Source: [Actinomadura] parvosata subsp. kistnae (lineage in GTDB: Bacteria > Actinomycetota > Actinomycetes > Streptosporangiales > Streptosporangiaceae). From it: DNA of 64,000 bases. Under the pieces are notes generated by a model. That model was not told the DNA's origin and made no database searches. It saw nothing but the letters and a program-made list of their open reading frames with translations. Shown piece by piece: positions 45,835 through 54,100 of the stretch. The stretch lies in NCBI RefSeq assembly GCF_900323885.1, contig NZ_OOHJ01000018.1, forward strand, positions 2,963,001 through 3,027,000, given 5' to 3'. Both the position numbers and the translations under genes were made by a program. How positions within the stretch are numbered: position 1 is the stretch's first letter; each line of letters starts with the position of its first letter.

Positions 45835-48829
45835 TACTGAGGGCGAACACCTTGACGTTCGGGACGGCGGGGCTGGTGAACGAGACCGCCTCCCTGGCCG
45901 GATCGGCCGGCACCGAGACCCGCCAGATGCTCACCCTGCGGCCGTCGGCGGTGCCGTTGACGTTGTAGCGGGTGTCGGCCGTGATCGCCGCCTGCTCGCC
46001 GAAGCGCGGCGACCCGGCCGCCCAGTCGGTCACCTTGAGCGGGGCCGTGGAGGTCGTCCCGTCCGCGTAGGTGATCGTCAGCTCGGTCTGCTGGTCGCCG
46101 TTCACCGCCGTGACCAGCAGGTCCAGCGACTGGTAGCGGCCCGGCGTGAGGTAGGTGCGCTGGCCGCGCAGGCTGTGGAAGTTGCCCGCCGTGCCCTTCG
46201 TGTCGGGGATCACGTGACCCTCGTACGGGCCGGGCGCCGGAAGCTGCTCCGCGGGGAAGCTCCAGCCCTTGCCGTCCAGGTCGCCCTGCGCCTTGGCGTC
46301 GGCGGTGGCCACGCCGTCCACGTCGTACTGGAGCTTCTGGGCGCAGGCGGCGCCGGTCGGCTCGCACGCTTCCGGCAGGTTCGGGACCGGGGTCTGCGCG
46401 GCGGGCACGTGGTCCACGGGCAGGTCCGCCTCGGCGGTGGCCCACTGCCGGTTCGCGGTGGCGCCGACGTTGACGACAACCTCGCCGCCCCGGTCGACCA
46501 GCGACTCCGGCAACCACGACCTGGTGTGCTTCCGGCCGTCGACCCGCACGTCCTGGACGTAGATCGCGCCGGGGGCGGCCTGCGGGGCCGTCACCGTGAT
46601 CGTGCGGCCGTTGCCGCGCCTGATCCACGCCTTCGGGAACATCGGGCTCGACAGCAGCAGCTCCGCGCGGCTCGGCGTCTGCGGGTACATGCCGAGCGCG
46701 GCGAAGACGTACCAGGCCGACATCGTGCCGAGGTCGTCGTTGCCCGGCAGCCCGCTCGGGCCCGTCCTGTAGACCAGCGACGCCATCGCGCGGACCGTCT
46801 CCTGCGTCTTCCACGGCCGGCCCAGCGCATTGTAGAGCCACGGGACGTGGATGCCCGGCTCGTTCGTCGGGTCGTAGCGGAAGCCGTCGCCGCCCGTCGC
46901 CCACGAGCCGTCGGGCCGGTGGAAGAACGCGTCCAGCCGCTCGGCCGCGCGGTCCTTGCCGCCCATGGCGGCGGCCAGGCCCGACACGTCATGCTGGACC
47001 ATCCACGTGTACGTGGCGCTCGTGCCCTGCGCGAAACCCGCGTCCGAGGTCGGCGAGAACGGCCACAGCCAGCTCCCGTCCGCCTTGCGGGCCTGCTGGT
47101 AGCCGCCCTCCGCGCCGGCGGACGGGTTGAACGTGTTACGCCACCAGCTCGCCCTCGGCAGCAGCCGCGCGCGCTCCTTGTCACGCCCGATGCGGCCGGC
47201 CCAGTCGGCCAGCGCGAAGTCGGCCGTCGCGCCCTCCAGCGTCTCGGCGGCGCCGCCCCAGCAGTGGCAGGTGTCCTGAGGGGCGTACCGGAGGCGCAGA
47301 TACTCGGCCAGGTTCGGGCGCTGGCCCTCGCACTGCCCCGGGCAGCCCTTGTCGGACAGACCCGACTCGTGCGGCACCGTCGCCTGCCGGTAGAGCGAGT
47401 CGAACGCGCCGCGCACGTCGAAGTTGCGCACCCCGAACGCGTAGAAGCCGGCCAGCGCCGGGGCCGACGGGTCGCCGGTCATGACGTGGGTGGGGCCGTT
47501 GACGTGCACCCAGCGGTCCCAGACGCCGCCGTTCTGCCGGGCCAGGTTGTACAACGACTGCGCGTAGTCGCCGGCGACCTCGGGCTCCAGCAGGGCCAGG
47601 AGCTGGGTGTGGGCGCGGTACTGGTCCCAGCCGGAGAAGTTGCCGTACTGGACCTGCTGCCCCCTCGCCAGCCGGTGCACCTTCCGGTCGCTGCCCAGGT
47701 AGGTGCCCGCCACGTCGCTCGTGACGTTCGGCTGCAGGTAGGCGTGGTACATCGCGGTGTAGAACGTGGTGAGCTCATCCGCCGAGCCGCCCGCCACCTC
47801 GATCGAGCGCAGCGCCTCGTTCCAGGAGCGGCGGGCATCGGCCGCCACCGACGCCACGTCCGCGCGGCGCGACAGCTCCTTCGCCAGGTTCTGCCTGGCC
47901 GCGTCCAGGCTCGTGTAGGAGATGCCGACCTTCATCCGGACGTCGGCGTCCGTCGTGGTGTCGAAGCTGACGTACCCGCCGGAGCCCCTGCCCGCCCGGT
48001 CCGCGCCCGTGGCGTAACCCTCGCCGCCGGAAGCCGTGGTCGTCCCCTCGCGCAGCTCGCTGTTCACCCACGTGCCCGTGCCCGAGAAGGCCCGGTCGAA
48101 CGTGGCGGCGAAGTGCAGCCGGTAGTAGCTCTTGCGGTTGTTCACGCCGCCGTTCGCGCGCCGGCCGCAGAACGCGCCCGTCAGCACCGAGCCGGTCACC
48201 GTACGGGTGGCCGGGTCGATCGTGATCTCGGCGTCCTCGCTGCCGTTCAGCGAGTTCGACACGCGGAAGAGCAGATGGGCCTGCTTGCCCTGCGGGAACG
48301 TGAACTCGCCCACCCCCGCCCGGGTCGTCACCGACAGGTCGGCCTTGACGCCGGAGTCCAGCGTCACCGTGTAGCGGCCCGGCTCGGCGCGCTCGTTGTC
48401 GTGGCTGAACGTGCTCGCGTAGACCGCGTCGGTCGTGTCCGCCGTCGGGGACGAGACCACCTCGCCCGCGAACGGCATGATCGGCACGTCCCCGGCGGCA
48501 CCCGGATGGCAGCCCGCGCCGTTGACGTGCGTGAGCGCGAAACCACGCACGCGCGGCGTGTTGTAGGAGTAGCCGTTGGCGCCGGCGGCGTTCGTCTGGT
48601 CGCCCGCCGTGTTGGTGGGGCTCCAGGAGATCATCCCGAACGGCCGGACGGCGCCCGGATAGGTGTTGCCGCCTCCGGCCGAGCCGATCAGCGGGTCGAC
48701 GTACGCGACCGGGTCCTTGACCTTGGCGGGGACGAACGTGCTGGTGGCGGCCGTCGCCGGGACGGCCACGACGGTGCCGACCAGCGCACCGGTGATCGCC
48801 GCGGCGAGCCACGAACGGGGAGAGAACAC
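45824..48829 (-). CDS. Secreted GH92 alpha-mannosidase-like glycosidase
   Basis: 1001 residues from GTG 48829. The signal peptide (WLAAAITGALVGTVVAVPATAA) places it outside the cell. The GH92 N-domain has YVDPLIGSAGGGNTYPGAVRPFGM and THVNGAGCHPGAAGD; the catalytic (alpha/alpha)6 domain has WDQYRAHTQL, the Glu in NEPGIHVPWLYN and GLPGNDDLGTMSAWYVF, with the metal/catalytic region. About 165 C-terminal residues form an extra beta domain, possibly carbohydrate-binding. GH92 enzymes are Ca-dependent exo-mannosidases. A longer upstream frame is present but lacks coding features. Confidence 0.9.
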   Translation of the reverse strand: MFSPRSWLAAAITGALVGTVVAVPATAATSTFVPAKVKDPVAYVDPLIGSAGGGNTYPGAVRPFGMISWSPTNTAGDQTNAAGANGYSYNTPRVRGFALTHVNGAGCHPGAAGDVPIMPFAGEVVSSPTADTTDAVYASTFSHDNERAEPGRYTVTLDSGVKADLSVTTRAGVGEFTFPQGKQAHLLFRVSNSLNGSEDAEITIDPATRTVTGSVLTGAFCGRRANGGVNNRKSYYRLHFAATFDRAFSGTGTWVNSELREGTTTASGGEGYATGADRAGRGSGGYVSFDTTTDADVRMKVGISYTSLDAARQNLAKELSRRADVASVAADARRSWNEALRSIEVAGGSADELTTFYTAMYHAYLQPNVTSDVAGTYLGSDRKVHRLARGQQVQYGNFSGWDQYRAHTQLLALLEPEVAGDYAQSLYNLARQNGGVWDRWVHVNGPTHVMTGDPSAPALAGFYAFGVRNFDVRGAFDSLYRQATVPHESGLSDKGCPGQCEGQRPNLAEYLRLRYAPQDTCHCWGGAAETLEGATADFALADWAGRIGRDKERARLLPRASWWRNTFNPSAGAEGGYQQARKADGSWLWPFSPTSDAGFAQGTSATYTWMVQHDVSGLAAAMGGKDRAAERLDAFFHRPDGSWATGGDGFRYDPTNEPGIHVPWLYNALGRPWKTQETVRAMASLVYRTGPSGLPGNDDLGTMSAWYVFAALGMYPQTPSRAELLLSSPMFPKAWIRRGNGRTITVTAPQAAPGAIYVQDVRVDGRKHTRSWLPESLVDRGGEVVVNVGATANRQWATAEADLPVDHVPAAQTPVPNLPEACEPTGAACAQKLQYDVDGVATADAKAQGDLDGKGWSFPAEQLPAPGPYEGHVIPDTKGTAGNFHSLRGQRTYLTPGRYQSLDLLVTAVNGDQQTELTITYADGTTSTAPLKVTDWAAGSPRFGEQAAITADTRYNVNGTADGRRVSIWRVSVPADPAREAVSFTSPAVPNVKVFALSTRA

Positions 48830-48964
48830 GTCAGGATCACACTGCCTTCCCTTGTCCAGGCCATGAACGCATGCGTAAGCCGAGAAAAATCTCCGGCGGG
48901 AGGTCGAGAACGCCGCCCCGGCTCCGACCAGTGGGTGCTCATCTCGTACAAGGAGGAGGACATC

Positions 48965-49330
48965 GTGAAGTACATGGTCATCATCTACGGCAACGCCGAG
49001 CTCTGGGAGTCGTTCTCGGCGGAGGAGGCGCAGCGGGCCATCGAGGGGCAGGACGCGTTCAACCGCAAGTACGCCGGGACGGGCGAGCTGCTCCTCGCCT
49101 ACGGCAACGCCCCCGCCTCGGAAGCGCGGACCGTCCGCGTGCGCGGCGGCGTGCCCGCCGTCACCGACGGGCCCTACCTGGAGGCCAAGGAGCACCTGGC
49201 GAGCTGGTACCTGCTGGAGGTGCCGGACGAGCGGCGCGCCCTGGAGATCGCCGCCGAGATCCCGTTCGCGTCAGTGGGCGCCGTGGAGGTCTGGCCGGTG
49301 CCGCACGAGGCACCCGGCAACAAACTCTGA
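48965..49330 (+). CDS. YciI-like (DGPF-domain) protein
   Basis: 121 residues from GTG 48965, with AAGGAGGAGG upstream. The core is VKYMVIIYGNAELWES and TDGPYLEAKEHLASWYLLEV, typical of YCII/DGPF proteins that often accompany ECF sigma genes. The catalytic role is uncertain. No sigma gene follows here; the next gene is on the other strand and ends one base away. Confidence 0.85.
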   Translation: MKYMVIIYGNAELWESFSAEEAQRAIEGQDAFNRKYAGTGELLLAYGNAPASEARTVRVRGGVPAVTDGPYLEAKEHLASWYLLEVPDERRALEIAAEIPFASVGAVEVWPVPHEAPGNKL

Positions 49331-49846
49331 TCAGGGCCAGTACGGGGTGGACCGCTGCGCCGCCGCCGTGATGGCCGCGCCGTCGAACTCGACGATCGTC
49401 AGCCCGATCCCGCCCAGCGGCCACTCCACGGCGAGCTCGAACGGCTCGGGCGGCGGCAGCGGCCACAACCACAGCCGCACCCCCGAGTGCAGGGTGCCCG
49501 TCATGACGTCACCGGCCGGGCTCAGCAGCAGCAACGGCCCAGCAGGCGGGAAACCCCGCTCGTCGAGGGTGGTGAGCTTGGTGCCGTCGGCGTACCGCAC
49601 ACCCCAGCGCAGCAGGCGGTCGGGCAGCGGCTCGCCGGCGCGCACCCGCAGGCGGGGCGTCGCGTACACCGTCATCATGTGCAGGTCCAGGAAGTCGCCG
49701 GCGTCCAGGCCGTCCTGCCGCACCGCCACCTCCACCGGCAACGCGCACCCCGTCCGGTACGCCCGGACGAACGGCAGCCCGAGCACCACCTGATCGCTGC
49801 GGGCCAGCTCCAGATCGACGGGCAACAGCGTGCCCTTCTCCGCCAT
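49331..49846 (-). CDS. Hypothetical protein
   Basis: 171 residues from ATG 49846 (or 175 from 49858). Predicted soluble and beta-rich, with no signal peptide or membrane segment. Conserved-looking stretches are VVLGLPFVRAYRTGCALPVE and GGIGLTIVEFDGAAITAA at the C-terminus. I do not recognise it. It is tail-to-tail with the YciI-like gene without a gap. Confidence 0.6.
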   Translation of the reverse strand: MAEKGTLLPVDLELARSDQVVLGLPFVRAYRTGCALPVEVAVRQDGLDAGDFLDLHMMTVYATPRLRVRAGEPLPDRLLRWGVRYADGTKLTTLDERGFPPAGPLLLLSPAGDVMTGTLHSGVRLWLWPLPPPEPFELAVEWPLGGIGLTIVEFDGAAITAAAQRSTPYWP

Positions 49847-49977
49847 GGACGGGCCCATCCATGGGGGGAGCTCGGGGACGTGGCGCGGGTTTACTTCTTC
49901 AGTCTGTACCGACTCGAGAACATGCCCTCATGCTAGATCCGCCCTCCCGAACCCGGGCGGGCACCGGTCGGTGGCGC

Positions 49978-50031
49978 GCGGGCAGGCGGTCCGGGGCGGG
50001 CAGGCGGTCCGGGGCGGGCAGGCGGTCTGGG
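49978..50031. repeat. 18-bp tandem repeat, three copies
   Basis: The unit GCGGGCAGGCGGTCCGGG is repeated at 49978-49995, 49996-50013 and 50014-50031 (the last with one substitution), followed by a decayed partial copy. It lies in the 251-bp gap between the hypothetical gene and the MBL gene. This is the first of a series of 18-bp-period repeats in the next 9 kb. Confidence 0.85.
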
Positions 50032-50097
50032 GGCGGACAGGTGGTGCGCGAGCCCGGCAGGTGGCGCGCTCGCAGATGGCCCCGGCCTGGGGCGGGG

Positions 50098-51006
50098 TCA
50101 GAGGGTGGTCCGCAGCGGGCCCCCGTTGTAGGCGATCGCGTCCGCTGCGGCTGCCACCATGTCCACCCTGCCCTCCGTGGCGGCCCTGTGCAGGTTCAGC
50201 ACCAGCCGCTCCGGATCCCCCCACGCGGTGAACTCGCCCAGGTCGGCCTGCCGCGCCGCCTCCAGTGGGCTGAGCCCCCTCGCCGCCTCCTTCTGCACGA
50301 ACCGGAAGTACCGCTCCTGCTCGGCCAGCACGTACGGCAGCGCCCGCGCGTCCACCAGCGGCCCGTGCCCCGGCACCACCAGCTCGGGCGCGAACGCCGC
50401 CAGCCAGTCCAGCGCCCGCACCGACCCCTCCAGCGAGCCGCTGATCGCCAGCGGCGCGACCCCGTTGAAGAGCAGGTCCCCCGCGAACAGCACCCGCTCC
50501 TCCGGCAGCCACGCCACCACGTCACCCGCCGAGTGCGCGACGAACCCCGGATGCCGCAGCTCGATCCGCCGCTCACCCGTGTACAACGCCACCTCCGACC
50601 GGAACACCATCGAAGGGGCGCGCCGCGAGACGTTCCCCCAGTCCGGCACCGGCTCCCAGAACGGCGGCGCCCCGTCGATGAGGATGTCCCGGAGGATGCC
50701 CTCGCGCGTGCTCTCGTGCCCGACGACGACCGTGTCCGCCGGCAGCAGGCTGTTGCCGTGCGTGTGGTCGCCGTGGTCGTGCGTGTTCACGGCCATCCGC
50801 ACGGGCGCGCCGTGCGTACGGGCGGCCAGCTGCATCAGGAAACGCCGGGTACGCCGCTCGCTGGCGCACGTGTCGATCACGACGGTGCCGCCGGAGCCGG
50901 TCACGGCGCCCGCGTTGTTCACCCACCAGGTCCAGTCCGGCTGAACCCAGGCGTAGACCCCCGGAACGAGCTCGTGCAGCTCCGCGTCGTCGATCCCACT
51001 CATCAT
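50098..51006 (-). CDS. MBL-fold metallo-hydrolase
   Basis: 302 residues, AAAGGA upstream. Metal ligands: VNTHDHGDHTHGN (about 74-86), HSAGDVV, LFAGDLLFNG and VVPGHGPLVD. The C-terminal part is helical. The pattern is that of SoxH/quinoprotein-relay or phosphodiesterase-like MBL enzymes; the substrate is not clear. It is divergent from the giant SARP regulator. Confidence 0.87.
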   Translation of the reverse strand: MMSGIDDAELHELVPGVYAWVQPDWTWWVNNAGAVTGSGGTVVIDTCASERRTRRFLMQLAARTHGAPVRMAVNTHDHGDHTHGNSLLPADTVVVGHESTREGILRDILIDGAPPFWEPVPDWGNVSRRAPSMVFRSEVALYTGERRIELRHPGFVAHSAGDVVAWLPEERVLFAGDLLFNGVAPLAISGSLEGSVRALDWLAAFAPELVVPGHGPLVDARALPYVLAEQERYFRFVQKEAARGLSPLEAARQADLGEFTAWGDPERLVLNLHRAATEGRVDMVAAAADAIAYNGGPLRTTL

Positions 51007-51178
51007 GCGTCCGGTCCTTTCGAGAGCCTTGCGTCTCCGATCGTGCGCGGGCCCGGTTCAGCCCCGGTTCAGCGCCGGTAGATCGCGGATGTGCGAAAAG
51101 ACCTGGAAGTCCCCGGACGGCGGAGTCAGTATGCCTACGGGGGTCGTGGCTCGTTCGCCCGCGCGAAGGAGGACACCC

Positions 51179-54100
51179 ATGGAGCTCCGCATCCTTGGCC
51201 CGCTGGAGGTGCTGCAGGGCGGCCGCCCGCTCGACCTGGGCGCCGCCAAGCAGCAGGTCATCCTCGGCGTGCTCCTGCTGCACCCCAACGAGGTGGTACC
51301 GGCCGGCCGCCTCGTGGACGAGGTCTGGGGACCGGCACCGCCTCCGAGCGCCTCCAAAATCGTCCAGGGGTACGTGTCGGGGCTGCGCCGCATCCTGGGC
51401 GGCGACGCGATCCTCACGAGAGGACGCGGCTATCTGGCAGTAGTCCCACCGGGCACCCTCGACGCCGCCCACTTCGAACACCTCGCCCAACAAGGCCGAG
51501 CAGCAAGCCTCGGCCGACCACTTGATTTTTCCTGGCCGCCGGATCCGTGGCGACCGACCACCCTCGGAAGGACCGCAAACGCCGGCCCCGCAGCCGATCT
51601 CGACCACCCACCGCCTCCCCGACGGCTAACCGACCCCGACCCGGCATCCGACCCCCGCTGGGCACCAAACCCCGAACACCCACCCGGCCTCGGCCCGGCA
51701 GCGGATCTCGGACGTGCGGTGGATCCCGGTCGGGCGGCGGATCTCGGGGGTGTGGCTGGTCTCGGACCGGCTGCCGATCTGGGACGTGCGGCGAACTCCG
51801 GGCGACCGCCCGACCTCGGCCATGCAGCGGATCTCGGAGGTGCGGCGGGTCCCGCTCGGGCGGCTGACGTCGGCGGTGCGGCGGATCTCGGACGTGCGGC
51901 CGATCCCGGAGGTGCGGCTGATCCCGGGCGGGCGGCCAGCCTCGGCCCGGCAGCGGGTCTCGGACGTTCGGCGGATCCCGGTCAGGCGGCTGACCTCGGA
52001 CCCGCGTCCGATCTCGGACGCACAGCGGACTGCGGGCGGACGCCCGGCCTCGGCCCGGCAGCGGATCTCGGACGTGCGGCTGATCCCGGAGGTGCGGCGG
52101 ATCCCGCTCGGCCGGTCGGCCTCGGCCCGGCAGCGGATCAGGGGCGCGCGGCCGGCCTCGGGCCTGCGGCGGATCCCAGGCCAGCGGCGGATCCCGGACG
52201 GGCGGCGGATCCCGGACGGGCGGCGGATCCCGGACGTGCAGCCGATCCCGGATGGGCGGCCAGCCTCGGCCCGGCAGCGGGTCTCGGGCGTGCGGCGGAT
52301 CCCGGACGAGGGGCCGGGCACAGACCGGCAGCGGGTCTCGGGCGTGCGGCGGATCCCGGACGTGGGGCCGGCCTCGGCCCGGCGGCTGACCTCAGACGTG
52401 CGGCAGATCTTGAGCGGGCGGCGGAGCTGTACCGGCGGGCACTGTCGTTGTGGCGGGGGGAGGCGCTGGCCGGGCTGACGTTCATGGCCGCGGCGGCCGG
52501 GGAGGTCGAACGGCTTACCGAACAGCGAATCGACGTCACCGAAGAGCTGATGGAGGCGGAGCTGGCCCTGGGCGGCGGGGCCGCGCTCGTACCGGACCTG
52601 CGAGAGCTGGCCGCGGCCCACCCGTACAGGGAACGGCCACGAGCCCAGCTCATGCTCGCCCTCTACCGATCGGGACGCCAGGCCGAAGCCCTGGCCGTCT
52701 ACCGCGACACCCGGCGACTGCTGGCCGAGGAACTCGGGCTGGAGCCGGGCCCGGCGCTACGCCGCATGGAGCACCTGGTCCTGACCCAGTCCCCAGAACT
52801 CACCCCCAACCACCCACCACTGCACCACCCACCAGCCCCAGCCCACCCGACGACCAATCCACCAGCCCCAGCCCACCCGACGACCAATCCACCAGCCCCA
52901 GCCCACCCGACGACCAATCCACCAGCCCCAGCCCACCCGACGACCAACCGTCCGCCCGCGCCGGGCCATCCGGCGACCGGCCGCGCGCCCGCGCCGCGTC
53001 ATCCGGCGACCGACCGCCCACCAGCCTCAGGCCACGTGGCGAACGATCGCCCGCCTGCTCCGGGCGGCACAGCATCCGCGCCTGTTTCACGGGAAACCGG
53101 CGCACTGCCTGGAGCGCCCACACCGCTCGCACAGAGCACCCCTGCGGTGCCGCAGCCCCCTAATCCCCACGCCCCCGAGGTGCCCCACCCCTCCAACATG
53201 TCGCAAGCCCCTGCGGTGCCCCAGCCCTCCGACGTGTCGCAAGCCCCGGAGGTGGCGGATGTCCCTGACGCGTTCCATTGGCCCGACGCGCCGGAACCCA
53301 AAGGGACCAGGCGGCTCGTCACCGTTCTCGCCGCCAATGCCGCCAGCACCGCCGCGCTGGACCCCGAGCTGCTGCACCGCGTGCTGGATGCGCATACCCG
53401 CACCTGCGCCGACGTGGTCATCCGGCACGGCGGCAGCGTGCTGCGGCCGCCCGGACGGCCGATGGCGGGGGTGTTCGGGCTGAGCGAGGTGCGCGAGGAC
53501 GACGCGCCCCGGGCGGTGCGCGCCGCCGTTGAGCTGCGCGACGCGCTCCGAGCCTGGCAGGCGGAGGTGGAGCGCGACCACGGCGTCACACTGCCGGTAC
53601 GGCTCGGCGTCGAGTCGGGGGAGGCGTACGTTCCGGACGACTCCCCGTCCCACAGCCGCGTTCCGGACGGCTCCCCGGTTCAGGGTCCCGTACCGGACGC
53701 CTCCCCGGTTCAGGGGCACGCACCGGACGGCTCCCCAGTTTGGGGTTACGTACCGGACGGCTCCCCAGTTCAGGGTCTTCCCGTTCCGGACGACTCCCCG
53801 GTTCACGGGCACGTTCCGTATGGCTCTCCGGTCCAGGGTTACGTTCCGGGCGGCTCCCCGGTTCGCGGGCACGCGCCCGATACGGGGCGGCAGGCGGCCA
53901 CTGGGCACGTGTTCGAGGCTGCGAGTCAGCTCCAGCAGGCGGCCCCCGACGGGGGCATCCTGATCGGTGGGCGCACGTACAGCCTGGTCCGCACGATTGC
54001 CGAGACGGAGCCGCACGCCGCTCCGGTGGCGGGTGCGCCCGCGTGGCTGCTGTGCGGGCTGCGGCGCGATCCGCCGCCGCTTGGGCGGTCGCCGGTCCCG

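Noticed and set aside
45824..49195. 1123-residue open frame covering GH92 and about 120 extra upstream codons
   Set aside because: The upstream part overlaps the YciI-like gene and its ribosome site, and the signal peptide begins at GTG 48829.
51626..52621. Long minus-strand open frame across the 18-bp array
   Set aside because: It is a by-product of the GC-rich repeat with no conserved domain; the plus frame joins intact SARP domains.
52831..52950. Possible CRISPR-like array of 30-bp repeats
   Set aside because: There are no unique spacers; units are directly adjacent and coding.
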